In this document: in pieces, positions 46,452 to 56,067 of the stretch
How positions within the stretch are numbered: the stretch's first letter is position 1
How the letters are laid out: each line of letters starts with the position of its first letter
Source of the DNA: Clostridium sp. UBA4548
GTDB taxonomy: Bacteria; Bacillota; Clostridia; Clostridiales; Clostridiaceae
NCBI RefSeq assembly: GCF_002387895.1
Contig: NZ_DGLI01000043.1
Coordinates: 1-64,000, forward strand
Length of the DNA: 64,000 nucleotides
Direction: 5' to 3'
The notes under the pieces: generated by a model
Databases searched by the model: none
Seen by the model: the letters and a program-made list of their open reading frames with translations, nothing else
Told to the model about the DNA's origin: nothing
Made by a program: the position numbers and the translations under genes

Positions 46452-47693
46452 TTAATACTTTAAAAAGGTTATAATAAATCTGGTACATACTCCTAAAGTG
46501 CTTTGTGCTTCTATGATTCCACCATGAGCTTCTATTATAGATTTCGCTAGCGCTAAGCCTATTCCAACAGAGTTAGTATTCTTAGACTCCTTAGCTTTAT
46601 AGAATCTTTTAAAAATATTAGGTAGGTCTTCTTCACTAATGCCTTCACCATTATCTTCAATTATAACTCTTCTATATACTGGATTTTCTATAAGACTTAC
46701 GGAAACCTCTTTTCCTTGTTCACTATGTTCTATGCCATTTTTTATAATATTAATTAAGGCTTCTTGAAGCCAAAGAGCATCATGATTAAAAATCATGACC
46801 TCTTCCTCATGAAATTTCACTTTAATACCTTTTTCATTTGACATACTTTCTAAGGCTTCTACAGCTTCATGTATGGTTTCATTCAAGCTATAGTTTTCTT
46901 TATGAAACTCAACTGCCTTGGCATCTATTTTAGCTAATTTTAGCATACTCTTTATCAGACACTCCATCCTATGAAGTTGATTTTTGTTGTTCACTAAAAA
47001 AGTTGTTCTTTGATCATTGGATAACTCCTTACTTAGCATAATTTCATTGTATAAAATCATGGAAGAAAGTGGCGTTTTTAACTGATGGGATATATCTGCT
47101 AACAAATCAACTAAGAATTGTTTTTCTCTTTTTAAATTATGTAAATTACTTCTAATAATTTCTTTCATAGAATTAAAAGCTATTGCTAGTTTAGAGAAAT
47201 CGCCTTCCTTATCTTCACTAATTGCAATATCATATTCTCCCTCAATTACTCTTTTAGCTCCTGTAGTTATTCGTCTTATCCTTTTATAAAAAAAAGTATG
47301 GTTAAAATAATTCACAGTTAAAATCATCAATAACATAGCTATAAATATAAAACAAATCAAATAATAATTTTCAGTTGAAGTTTTACTTATATATGGAAAG
47401 ATAACTGTATCTAACTCTTTAGTAATGCCATATTTCCTTAAAAACTCCTCACCTTTCACCTTTTCTTCCTCTGACGCCTTGTTTAGTATTAGTGGAATTA
47501 TATCTTTTTCTAGCTGAGGATCTTTCTCTATAATTTTTATTGCAATAGCCCCCAGTGATTTTATATATGACTGTTTTAACCGGTCATGTTGTAGTTTAAG
47601 AGCAAAGATTGTGATAAGAAAAAAAGTACTCATTAAAATTACAAGGAAAATTGAACTTCTTTTTAGCTCTGGATTAGTAAAGTACTTTTTCAT
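46452..47693 (-). CDS. Sensor histidine kinase
   Basis: 413 residues; start at 47693 gives a classical ATGA overlap with the regulator gene (a frame eight codons longer exists). Two membrane segments (about 10-32 and 110-132) frame a short extracellular sensor; HAMP (about 135-190) and HisKA with the phosphorylated His in ADISHQLKTPLSS follow. The HATPase_c boxes are NIIKNGIEHS, VIIEDNGEGIS and NSVGIGLALAKSIIEAHGG. It phosphorylates the OmpR-type regulator. With an ABC exporter upstream it may respond to antimicrobial peptides or cell-envelope stress; this is inference. Confidence 0.94.
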   Translation of the reverse strand: MKKYFTNPELKRSSIFLVILMSTFFLITIFALKLQHDRLKQSYIKSLGAIAIKIIEKDPQLEKDIIPLILNKASEEEKVKGEEFLRKYGITKELDTVIFPYISKTSTENYYLICFIFIAMLLMILTVNYFNHTFFYKRIRRITTGAKRVIEGEYDIAISEDKEGDFSKLAIAFNSMKEIIRSNLHNLKREKQFLVDLLADISHQLKTPLSSMILYNEIMLSKELSNDQRTTFLVNNKNQLHRMECLIKSMLKLAKIDAKAVEFHKENYSLNETIHEAVEALESMSNEKGIKVKFHEEEVMIFNHDALWLQEALINIIKNGIEHSEQGKEVSVSLIENPVYRRVIIEDNGEGISEEDLPNIFKRFYKAKESKNTNSVGIGLALAKSIIEAHGGIIEAQSTLGVCTRFIITFLKY

Positions 47694-48385
47694 AGCCTTA
47701 CTACCTCTCCATTCCACTTATACCCTAATCCTCTTTGGGTGACTATATACTGAGGTTCTCTAGGATTATCTTCTATTTTTTCTCTAATTCTCTTTATATA
47801 CACTGATAGAGTATTTTCATCAAAAAATACCTCATCGCCTTCAATAAGTTTGCTTAGTATTTCTTCTCTCTTCATCATTACATTTGAATTACTCATGAAA
47901 ATTAATAAAAGTTTGTATTCTTGAGCAGTTAAGGTTATTTCTTGTCCTTTTTTCTTTACAGTAGTATCTAGAGTATTTATCTCTAATTCTCCACTTTTCA
48001 TTTTAGTTCCACCAATTTGTGTTTTGCTACTTCTTCTTATTAAGGCCTTTATCCTAGATAAAAGTTCCCTCACTCTAAAGGGTTTTGTAATGTAGTCATC
48101 TCCTCCAATTTCTAAACCTAAAACCACATTTACTTCATCATCTAATGCAGTTAAGAATATAATTGGTACTTCACTTTTTGTTCTTATGTATTTACATAAA
48201 TCATAGCCATTACCATCTGGTAGGTTTATATCAAGAAGAATTAAATCAAATTCTTCTTTTTCAAAGGAGCTCTTCCCCTGTGCTAAAGTTGCTCCTCGAA
48301 CCACTTCATATCCTTCATCCCTAAGGGTAAACTCTATACCTAAAGCTAATGCTTCATCATCCTCAATTAACAATAATTTATTCAT
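47690..48385 (-). CDS. OmpR-family response regulator
   Basis: 231 residues. Receiver domain with acidic pocket EDDE (8-11), phosphoacceptor Asp in LILLDINLPDGNG (about 48-60), Thr in FLTALDDE and Lys in ITKPF. The C-terminal winged helix (about 130-228) ends with the family signature IREKIEDNPREPQYIVTQRG-like strand. It lies downstream of the ABC permease gene and overlaps the kinase gene. The likely target is the ABC operon promoter, but no direct repeat operator was identified. Confidence 0.95.
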   Translation of the reverse strand: MNKLLLIEDDEALALGIEFTLRDEGYEVVRGATLAQGKSSFEKEEFDLILLDINLPDGNGYDLCKYIRTKSEVPIIFLTALDDEVNVVLGLEIGGDDYITKPFRVRELLSRIKALIRRSSKTQIGGTKMKSGELEINTLDTTVKKKGQEITLTAQEYKLLLIFMSNSNVMMKREEILSKLIEGDEVFFDENTLSVYIKRIREKIEDNPREPQYIVTQRGLGYKWNGEVVRL

Positions 48386-48439
48386 AAACTCACCTCACAA
48401 AAACATTTTAACCCAAAATGAGTATTGTTTAAACTATAA

Positions 48440-48470
48440 ACAGAAAAAGAGTCAGTTACCCTGACCCCTT
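48440..48470 (-). terminator. Weak terminator between ABC permease and two-component genes
   Basis: On the minus strand GTCAG-GGTAA-CTGAC extended by AGAA..TTCT, followed by TTTTTCTG. It may let the regulator and kinase genes be expressed at a lower level than the transporter. Confidence 0.5.
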
Positions 48471-48491
48471 CTCATTATTTTTCCTTTTTAT

Positions 48492-51008
48492 TTAAAAGTC
48501 TTCTCTTATACCCTCAATTAAATTCTCATTGCCAATTCTTTTTAATGGTGCCAAAACTGAAAGATATCCTATTACTAAAGCTGCAACACCTGCTATGCCT
48601 ATAGCGTTCCAAGGAATTACCCACTTAAATTCCCTTGCAGCATTCATTCCACCGCCCATTAGGTAAGATAACCCTGTTCCAATTATGGAGCCATATATAG
48701 TTCCTACTACTCCATATAATAACCCTTCTAAAACAATTATCTTCTTTAATCCCTTTTGCGTTAATCCTATGGATTTTAAAGTGGAAAACTCTTTTTTTCT
48801 AAGAATAATATTAGTTGTTAAGGTATTAATGATATTTACACTACCAATTAAAGATACTACTGTTACAAAGCCATATAATAATATTTGTACCATTAATATA
48901 GAGGATTTAGCTTTTCTATTTTCATCAATATTATTTATTACAGTTAAGGCTGAATTTGTTTTTACTTTCTCCTCAATTTTCTCTTTTGCTTGAATCTCTT
49001 CTTTCGAATCTTTAATTTGAATATCTAAGCTTGTAGGTTTAAGTTCACCTTTCCCAACCAAGCTCTCAACAACATCTTTTGTGCTTATAAGATTTAAAGC
49101 TCTACCACTTCCCATATAGTAAAATGGACTAGTTTCAAGTATTGCCATGACTTTTACCTTTTTAGTATTACCCTTATTAAATTCTAAAGAAGTTTCCAAT
49201 GAAGATTTATCTCTGTCATTATCATCCCTATAAGCCTCTAGCTCAATTTCATCCCCAACCTTTAAGTCTGCAATCTGACCATAATAGGTCTTTTTGGTTT
49301 TTCCATTAAATATTCTATTCTTACCAATTAGGATTACACCATTTTCTTTATTTAAGGCATCTTTATCTATAGATCCACTTTTTATATATTTTTTAGAAAT
49401 TTCTAATGAATTATCATCATAAATAGTTATAGCACTATCTATTCCAAGATTGTTATCTCCTAGATTTGTTGACTTATAGACATTTTCTATGTTATTTACT
49501 TCTTCAACTTTCTTCTCTTTACTTATAGTTCCTTTTAAGTAGTCGGTATCGTACCTTTTATATATTTTCTCAACCATTGAAAGATTTTTTATATCCTCAG
49601 CTACCTTATGGTCAATAAATATTCTGTTCTCCCCATCATTGTACTCAGGCCAAACTGTAAAATGTATATTCTGTGATTCATTAAGGTCTGCAGATATATT
49701 TATAGACATGTCCATAAAAGATTTAAAGGTTATGAATAAAACCACACTAATTACTATAGAAAAGACAGTAATCCTATATCTTTTCCTATTTCTTTTCATA
49801 TTCTTAGAAGCAAGTGCTCCTTCAAAGCCTAAAATCTTGCTAGCTACTCCTGATTTTCTCTTTTTAATTCTTTCTTTAGTAATAGTAGCTCTACTACTAA
49901 TAGCAACTAAAGGTGATATCTTCCCTGCAAAGTGAGCTGGTATGAAGGCTGAAATATATATTGATATTACTCCAACTAATGCACTTATAGCTAAAACCAT
50001 ATAGGATATAGTTAGTCTAATATTCATAACTGAATCTGCCCCAATTAACTTAAAGGTAAGCTTTATTCCTAAAAGAGCTATAATTCCAAAGATTAATCCT
50101 AGAGGAATTGCAATTATTGCTACTGTGGTTGCTTCTTTAAATACTAACTTTCTTATTTGTTTTGGAGTGGCTCCTACAGCTCTTAAAAGACCAAATTGTT
50201 TAACTCTTTCCACAACACTTATCTGGAAGGAGTTATAGATAACTGCAATGGTACAAACTACTACTATTGCTACTATTATTGCTACAGTAAAATAAATTCC
50301 TTTCCATGATGAACTATCTTCTCCTGCTCCCTGTAACCCTAAAATCATATTATTTGTACTTACATTATCTTTTTCACCTAAAGCAACTAATTCTTTTACA
50401 GCTTTTTTTAAATTAGCTTTTGGATTTACTTCTACTAATAAAACTGCATTTTCAACCTTTATATTGTTACTATTAAATAGTATCATTGATGTGTTTTCTG
50501 ATTGATTCTTTACATTATTTGCTAAAATACCCACTAGTAAATACTCATTATCTTTAATTTTAATTTTTTCTCCTACTTTAGTATTATTATCTATGTGTCT
50601 AATAGCCCATTTTTCAATAGCTATTTCATTTTCTCTCTCTGGAAGTCTTCCTTCTGTTACTCTATATGGGGCTAGTTCTAACGCCTTATCTGAAGCCACT
50701 ACAGGATAAATCTTTAGCTTATCTGATATTTCTATTTCTTCACCAGTACTATATAAGCCAGTTCTACCAACCCTTGGATTATTTACTACCTTATTTACAA
50801 ACTCTTCATTTATTTTTTTATATGCTACATGATATGAACCATAATCATGTTTGGCATCCTCTAATTCAGTTTGTTGTATGCTTTTAAAGAAAAGACCTAT
50901 GGTGGAGATTAATGCTACAGACAATACTATTCCAATAATGGTTAAAATAGTTCTTTTCTTATTAGCCTTTAAATATCTACTTGAAAGCTGTTTAAATTCA
51001 GTAATCAC
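48492..51008 (-). CDS. ABC exporter permease with two FtsX domains
   Basis: 838 residues. N-terminal membrane segment (about 18-40), first large extracytoplasmic MacB-like domain (about 45-235), an FtsX domain with three membrane segments (about 245-370), a further membrane segment near 410-432, a second extracytoplasmic domain (about 435-700) and a C-terminal FtsX domain (about 710-830). VVERVKQFGLLRAVGATPKQ and LRKKEFSTLKSIGLTQKG are the paired FtsX signatures. This is the layout of MacB/LolC-like permeases, often linked to peptide resistance. Partner ATPase at 51141-51833. Confidence 0.92.
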   Translation of the reverse strand: MITEFKQLSSRYLKANKKRTILTIIGIVLSVALISTIGLFFKSIQQTELEDAKHDYGSYHVAYKKINEEFVNKVVNNPRVGRTGLYSTGEEIEISDKLKIYPVVASDKALELAPYRVTEGRLPERENEIAIEKWAIRHIDNNTKVGEKIKIKDNEYLLVGILANNVKNQSENTSMILFNSNNIKVENAVLLVEVNPKANLKKAVKELVALGEKDNVSTNNMILGLQGAGEDSSSWKGIYFTVAIIVAIVVVCTIAVIYNSFQISVVERVKQFGLLRAVGATPKQIRKLVFKEATTVAIIAIPLGLIFGIIALLGIKLTFKLIGADSVMNIRLTISYMVLAISALVGVISIYISAFIPAHFAGKISPLVAISSRATITKERIKKRKSGVASKILGFEGALASKNMKRNRKRYRITVFSIVISVVLFITFKSFMDMSINISADLNESQNIHFTVWPEYNDGENRIFIDHKVAEDIKNLSMVEKIYKRYDTDYLKGTISKEKKVEEVNNIENVYKSTNLGDNNLGIDSAITIYDDNSLEISKKYIKSGSIDKDALNKENGVILIGKNRIFNGKTKKTYYGQIADLKVGDEIELEAYRDDNDRDKSSLETSLEFNKGNTKKVKVMAILETSPFYYMGSGRALNLISTKDVVESLVGKGELKPTSLDIQIKDSKEEIQAKEKIEEKVKTNSALTVINNIDENRKAKSSILMVQILLYGFVTVVSLIGSVNIINTLTTNIILRKKEFSTLKSIGLTQKGLKKIIVLEGLLYGVVGTIYGSIIGTGLSYLMGGGMNAAREFKWVIPWNAIGIAGVAALVIGYLSVLAPLKRIGNENLIEGIREDF

Positions 51009-51140
51009 CTTGCTACCTCCTACTTTATGTTACCTCTGCTGAGTCCTTAATTTTTATTTTGCTGAGAAAATATCTTAACATTTTATCTTTCTTTTTATTT
51101 AGCTGAACTTATTTTTAATGTGAACTTTAGAATAAGTATT

Positions 51141-51833
51141 CTAGCCAACTTTATTTCTTAAATATTTATCTGATGTTATTTCACCATCTTCTATTGTAAT
51201 AACTCTATCTGCCATAGATGCTATATTAACATCATGAGTTATTAAAATTAAAGTTTGATTGTATTTTCTTGCTGTAAGCTTTAAGAGTTCAATAACTTCC
51301 TTTGAATTCTTACTATCTAAGTTTCCTGTTGGCTCGTCAGCTAAGATTATTGCTGGTTTATTGAGAAGAGCTCTTCCAATGGAAACTCTTTGCTGTTGTC
51401 CACCTGACAGTTCAGAAGGAAGATGACTTCTTCTTTCCTCAAGGCCTAAGATTTGGATTAACTCTTTTAAGTATCCCTTATCTACCTTATCGTTATCAAG
51501 AAGTGCTGGAAGAGATATATTTTCTTCTACATCTAATACAGGTATTAAGTTGAAAAACTGAAAAACAAATCCTATTTTTCTTCTTCTAAATATAGCTAAC
51601 TTTTCTTCCTTGTAGTCATAAATACTTTCACCATCTATAATAACCTTTCCATTACTTGGCTTATCTAAACCTCCTAGTAAGTGAAGCAAAGTACTTTTTC
51701 CTGATCCTGAAGCCCCTACAACTGCTACAAATTCACCCTTATTTATTGATAAATTAATATTTTTAAGAGCTTCTACCTTATTATCCCCTTTACCATAAAT
51801 CTTGCTTAAACTTTCTACTTTTAAAATTTCCAT
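51141..51833 (-). CDS. ABC exporter ATP-binding protein (MacB/LolD type)
   Basis: 230 residues. Walker A GASGSGKST (39-47), Q-loop FVFQFFNLIP, signature LSGGQQQRVSIGRAL, Walker B IILADEPTGNLD, and switch His in ITHDVNIA. The FFNLIPVLDVEENISLP stretch is characteristic of the LolD/MacB/BceA branch. First gene of the operon with the permease, 130 bp apart, and the two-component genes behind. Start follows AAAAGGAGA. Confidence 0.95.
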   Translation of the reverse strand: MEILKVESLSKIYGKGDNKVEALKNINLSINKGEFVAVVGASGSGKSTLLHLLGGLDKPSNGKVIIDGESIYDYKEEKLAIFRRRKIGFVFQFFNLIPVLDVEENISLPALLDNDKVDKGYLKELIQILGLEERRSHLPSELSGGQQQRVSIGRALLNKPAIILADEPTGNLDSKNSKEVIELLKLTARKYNQTLILITHDVNIASMADRVITIEDGEITSDKYLRNKVG

Positions 51834-52061
51834 AAATTAATCTCCTTTTCTAATAATTAATTCTTTATATTAAATTCCTATAATTATTTTTTAAAAGCTA
51901 CTTTCTTTACACTCATATGTTCTTAGCTTATATTCTTATTATAGCCTTTTAAGATTTCCTACTCCATTTCAGTTACCTTACAATAAAAATACTTATCTTA
52001 CAATTTAGTAAGATAGGTTAGTCAGGATTTTACTCACCCTAAAAGTTAATATTTTTACAAA

Positions 52062-52099
52062 CAAAAAAGTAATCCCTGTTTCTAGAGATTACCCTTTTT
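52062..52099 (-). terminator. Terminator after the holin-like gene
   Basis: AAGTAATCCCTGTTTCTAGAGATTAC forms GTAATCCCT/AGAGATTAC-type stem; on the minus strand it ends in TTTTTTGT. Confidence 0.7.
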
Positions 52100-52112
52100 A
52101 ATATTATTCTTT

Positions 52113-52370
52113 TTACTCTTCATCCTTTTTTGCTGTCTGTTTAATTAATTGATTAGTAAACACTGTTACACCTGTAACTAATATTCCTTGAATTACTGAT
52201 GATACACTTAATCCCATTATAGCTATTGCACCTATAATTCCACCTGCTAATAATATATACGGGATTGTCCAATCCTTAACCGCTGGTGTATTCTTAAGAA
52301 ACATACCTATAACATATAGTGCCGGAACAAGAATTAGAGCTTGGTCAATTATAAATTTTCCTAAGTCCAT
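52113..52370 (-). CDS. Orphan phage-holin-family small membrane protein
   Basis: 85 residues from the ATG at 52370 behind GGGAGGGG. Two to three hydrophobic segments (about 6-25, 36-53, 60-78), and the conserved ALILVPALYVIG, IPYILLAGGI and VIQGILVTGVTVFTNQLIKQ patterns of the holin 5_2 group. A charged tail TAKKDEE follows. No phage structural or lysis gene is nearby, so it is probably a chromosomal holin-like protein; release of autolysins or spore/toxin functions are possible in clostridia but not shown. Confidence 0.82.
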   Translation of the reverse strand: MDLGKFIIDQALILVPALYVIGMFLKNTPAVKDWTIPYILLAGGIIGAIAIMGLSVSSVIQGILVTGVTVFTNQLIKQTAKKDEE

Positions 52371-52512
52371 GCTTACCCCTCCCAAATAGATTAACAACCT
52401 ATTTATCATATATTCTTTCTATATAATATGTTGTTAATCTATTATATGCTCCAGTATTTGATTTTATAAGAAAAAGAAACCAGTATTAAAAGCTGAGCTT
52501 TCTTTATTTAAT

Positions 52513-54753
52513 CTAAACAAGATTTGAGTAATTTTTCAACACAACTCCTTTTATTTGATCATAAGTGATATAATCTGGTAGTTTTTCTTTAATAGGTTTT
52601 AACTTGTTTGCTCCCACTTCTTTTATTGCTTCCATTACTAAGTTTTCTGTTTTCTCATTAAACACATCAGTAAAATCTACTGAAAAATCTATGGGACTTC
52701 CTGTAGTAAGAAACTCTGTTACATGTGTTAAAACTGTGGTTAATGCTATTTCTCTTTCAACAGAAATCTGTCCTAAAGATTTTTTATCCCTTATCATACT
52801 AATAGTAACTTCGTAGGATTTTTCTTTACTTTTCTTTTCTGAATCAGATGTACTATTTTCATCACTAGTTTTGCTCTTATGAGTTTTAGTAATAGGCTCC
52901 TTATGCTCCTCCATATTGCCCTCTGCTTTAAGAATAGATGTAGCTTTTCCTTCTTTTTTAAAAGTCCAGGTAACCTGGATGCCATTTTCTTTTACATGTG
53001 CTTCTATGGCTTCAATAAAATAACTTGCATATTTATTTGCTTTTATTTCTCCAACTCCACTGATATCTAAGAACTGCTCTAGGTTGCTAGGATATCTAAC
53101 ACTCATTTCTTTTAAAGAACTATCTCCAAAGATAATATAAGGTGGTACCCCTTCCTTAGCCGCTAGCTCTCTTCTTAGATTTCTTAAGGACTCGAATAAA
53201 TCATTATTTATTACTACCTTCTCTGCCTTTTTAGGTTCTTTAAATATTACTTTTTCTCTACCTTTGAGCACCTCTACGGACTTTTGATTAAGCTTTATAA
53301 CAGGATACTCCCCCTCAACAGAGTCTAAAAAAGAGTGTGCAATTAGGGTATTTATAAACTCCTTTAATCCTTCTTTTGAATAATCCTTCATAATTCCATA
53401 GGTAGATAGTTCATCTAATCTTAAATCCTTAAGTTTCTTATTTTGTGAACCTCTAAGCACATCAATTATCATGTTAACTCCATAAGGTCTGTTCATTCTA
53501 TATACACAGGATAAAACCTTTTGAGCATCAATAGTCTTATCAATAAGCTCTCCTTCTAGATTGCAACTGCTACAATTGTCACAATCCCTAGAGGTTTCCT
53601 CTCCAAAGTAATTTAGTATATAATTTCTGAGGCAAGAATTACAATGGACAAAGTCCATAATTTGCTTAAGCTTCTTATATTCATTAATTTTTCTTTCAGG
53701 ATTATTAGTTCCAACATCAATAATATACTTTTGGGTATGTACATCGGAAGGTGAAAACAGTAGAATGCACTCACTTTTTTCTCCATCTCTACCGGCCCTT
53801 CCTATTTCTTGGTAATAGCTTTCTATATTTTTAGGCATATTGTAATGAATTACATACCTAATATTAGGTTTATCTATTCCCATTCCAAAGGCATTTGTAG
53901 CCACCATAATATTTACTCTGTCATAAACAAAAGCCTCCTGGTTTTCAGTTCTTTCACTTTCAGACAATCCTGCATGATATCTCCCTACGGAATAGCCTCT
54001 CGCTGTTAATGCTTCATAAACCTTATCTGTTTCATTTCTTGTCGCTGTATAAATAATTCCTGACAATTCACTGTTCTCTTTTATATAATTAAGCAAAAAC
54101 TCTTTTTTACTTAACCCCTTTATAACCTGAATTTTTAAATTCTCTCTATCAAATCCTTGAATAAAAACTTTAGGTCTAGATAAATTAAGAAGACTTACAA
54201 TATCCTCCCTAACTTCCTCAGTAGCTGTAGCTGTAAAAGCTGTAACAATGGGCCTCTTATTTAAAGATTTAATAAATCCTTTAACATTTCTATAACTAGT
54301 TCTAAAATCATGTCCCCATTGAGAAACACAATGTGCTTCATCTATTGCTACTTGTGAAATATTTATATCTCTTATAAGGGAAATAAAACTATTTGATTCT
54401 AATCTTTCGGGAGCAATATAAACAATTTTTAATTGTCCTCTTTCAAGTTTTTCTAATATTTCTACTATATCATTATTACTTAAAGAACTATTTATATATG
54501 CAGCCTCAACCCCTAACTCCCTAATACTATCAACTTGGTCCTTCATAAGGGATATTAAGGGGGAAATAACTAAAGTTACCCCCTCTAAAAGTAAGGCAGG
54601 CACTTGATAACAAATAGATTTTCCTCCACCAGTTGGCATGATAGCCACAGTATCGTTACCCCTTAATATTTCCTCAATTATTTTTTCCTGACCTTTCCTA
54701 AAGGAGCTATAACCATAATATTTATTTAAAACTTCTAAAGCTTTATTAATCAT
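52513..54753 (-). CDS. recQ: ATP-dependent DNA helicase RecQ
   Basis: 746 residues. Motif I MPTGGGKSICYQ (about 38-49), DEAH box AIDEAHCVSQWGHDFR (about 137-152), motif VI QEIGRAGRDG (about 317-326), a four-Cys zinc module (CNSCLRNY and CDNCSSC), RQC and an HRDC domain (about 515-590). An additional C-terminal helix-turn-helix (HTH_40-like, about 645-740), SLGQISVEREIALTTVLTHV, is typical of Firmicute RecQ of this length. A charged linker KEPITKTHKSKTSDENSTSD joins them. Unwinds recombination intermediates. Monocistronic. Confidence 0.96.
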   Translation of the reverse strand: MINKALEVLNKYYGYSSFRKGQEKIIEEILRGNDTVAIMPTGGGKSICYQVPALLLEGVTLVISPLISLMKDQVDSIRELGVEAAYINSSLSNNDIVEILEKLERGQLKIVYIAPERLESNSFISLIRDINISQVAIDEAHCVSQWGHDFRTSYRNVKGFIKSLNKRPIVTAFTATATEEVREDIVSLLNLSRPKVFIQGFDRENLKIQVIKGLSKKEFLLNYIKENSELSGIIYTATRNETDKVYEALTARGYSVGRYHAGLSESERTENQEAFVYDRVNIMVATNAFGMGIDKPNIRYVIHYNMPKNIESYYQEIGRAGRDGEKSECILLFSPSDVHTQKYIIDVGTNNPERKINEYKKLKQIMDFVHCNSCLRNYILNYFGEETSRDCDNCSSCNLEGELIDKTIDAQKVLSCVYRMNRPYGVNMIIDVLRGSQNKKLKDLRLDELSTYGIMKDYSKEGLKEFINTLIAHSFLDSVEGEYPVIKLNQKSVEVLKGREKVIFKEPKKAEKVVINNDLFESLRNLRRELAAKEGVPPYIIFGDSSLKEMSVRYPSNLEQFLDISGVGEIKANKYASYFIEAIEAHVKENGIQVTWTFKKEGKATSILKAEGNMEEHKEPITKTHKSKTSDENSTSDSEKKSKEKSYEVTISMIRDKKSLGQISVEREIALTTVLTHVTEFLTTGSPIDFSVDFTDVFNEKTENLVMEAIKEVGANKLKPIKEKLPDYITYDQIKGVVLKNYSNLV

Positions 54754-54861
54754 TCATTCCACCTCAAATTTTTTGTCCCTTACATTATACCATTGTTGTA
54801 GATTTTTATAAAAACTAAAATAAAAAAAGCTATTGTTTTAATTCAATAACTTTTGCAAAAT

Positions 54862-54896
54862 AAAAAAACTCTATAAGAATTTCTTCTTACAGAGTT
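54862..54896 (-). terminator. Terminator after the zinc-ribbon gene
   Basis: AACTCTATAAGAA-TTTC-TTCTTACAGAGTT; on the minus strand followed by TTTTTTTA. Confidence 0.88.
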
Positions 54897-54912
54897 GTTA
54901 ATTCAAATGATA

Positions 54913-55074
54913 TTATCTTCTGAATCCGTTGTTTTGTTGCTTCTTTGCTCTTCTGCAATCAGCACATCTTTGTGGCTCGTTTTCGAATCCTTTTTCTTTG
55001 TAGAAAGCTTGCTCTCCCTCAGTGAATATGAATTCTTTTCCGCAATCTTTGCATGTTAAAGTTTTATCTGCCAT
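54913..55074 (-). CDS. Small zinc-ribbon protein (zinc-ribbon domain, trcl type)
   Basis: 53 residues, ATG at 55074 behind GGGGAAATG, TAA at 54913. The protein begins MADKTLTCKDCGKEFIFTEG and continues with QAFYKEKGF, then RCADCRRAKK: two CxxC pairs 28 residues apart make one zinc ribbon. The GEQxFYxxKGF core is the hallmark of a family of short Firmicute zinc-ribbon proteins. Molecular role unknown, possibly nucleic-acid binding given the basic tail. It has its own terminator. Confidence 0.9.
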   Translation of the reverse strand: MADKTLTCKDCGKEFIFTEGEQAFYKEKGFENEPQRCADCRRAKKQQNNGFRR

Positions 55075-55327
55075 TTAAACATTTCCCCTTTTCTTCGTAT
55101 TAAGATTTAAAAACTGATTCACATTGTTCCGAAAAATGGAAATGTTGCTTATCAAATTAAATCTCTCTACAAGTAGCTTTTGCTACCTGACTATTTTAAT
55201 ATAACATGATTTAAAATATTATGCAAGTGTTTTTTTGCTAACTATAATCATAATTAAAATTCTTTCTTTAATTGAAATTATGAGATAAAATTTAATATAT
55301 GCTATTTATTACAAAGGAGTGTTTACA

Positions 55328-55897
55328 ATGAGCTTAGATAATATTAATACAACCTATAGCACTGCTATTTTTGCAGGAGGATGCTTTTGGTGCATGGTTT
55401 CTCCCTTTGATATCCTAGATGGAATTATTGAAGTGAAATCAGGATACATGGGAGGTCACCTGGAAAACCCAACCTACAAAGATGTAAAATCTCAAACTTC
55501 AGGACACTTCGAAGTTATTAAAATCACCTATGACCCTAAAGTTATAAGCTATGAAAAGCTACTACAAGCTTTTTGGAGACAAATTAATCCTATGGATGAT
55601 GAGGGCCAATTCCAAGATAGGGGTTCTTCTTACAGAGCAGCTATTTTTTACACTAATGAGGAACAAAAGACTGTAGCTGAAAAATCTAAAAAAGAGTTAA
55701 ATGAATCTGGTAGATTCCCTGATGCTGTAGTAACAAGAATATTACCTGCTTCTAAATTCTATGATGCTGAGGAATACCATCAAGATTTTTATAAAAAGAG
55801 CCCTGTAGAATATAAAAAAGATCGTTCCATATCTGGAAGAGATGAGTTTATACAACAATATTGGGGAGAAGATTACTATTCTATCTATGAAGAATAA
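55328..55897 (+). CDS. msrA: Peptide-methionine (S)-S-oxide reductase MsrA
   Basis: 189 residues from the ATG at 55328, behind AAAGGAG (a GTG three codons upstream overlaps the ribosome site). The catalytic GCFWC places Cys19 as nucleophile and Cys22 beside it. GYMGGHLENPTY (about 37-48), QFQDRGSSYRAAIF (about 93-106) and EEYHQDFYKKSP (about 141-152) are the other family segments. It repairs oxidised methionine. No msrB is fused or adjacent. Confidence 0.96.
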   Translation: MSLDNINTTYSTAIFAGGCFWCMVSPFDILDGIIEVKSGYMGGHLENPTYKDVKSQTSGHFEVIKITYDPKVISYEKLLQAFWRQINPMDDEGQFQDRGSSYRAAIFYTNEEQKTVAEKSKKELNESGRFPDAVVTRILPASKFYDAEEYHQDFYKKSPVEYKKDRSISGRDEFIQQYWGEDYYSIYEE

Positions 55898-55993
55898 ATA
55901 TTTTTAGCCACTTTTAATTTTTATTTTCTATAAAAATTAAAACTTTCCTTCCTAAACAAAATTTTGGAGAAAAGTTTAAAATCTATCTAAATA

Positions 55994-56060
55994 AAAAACT
56001 TCCATCTTAATATAATTGTAATCCTTGCAGATGACATTCAAATTTAAGATGGAAGTTTTA
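55994..56060. terminator. Bidirectional terminator between msrA and the purine permease
   Basis: AAAAAACTTCCATCTTAA / TTTAAGATGGAAGTTTT with a long loop of about 30 nt. A T run follows on both strands. Confidence 0.75.
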
Positions 56061-56067
56061 TTTATTT

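Noticed and set aside
52113..52370. Prophage remnant
   Set aside because: Only the holin-like gene is present; there is no integrase, terminase, capsid, tail or endolysin gene nearby.
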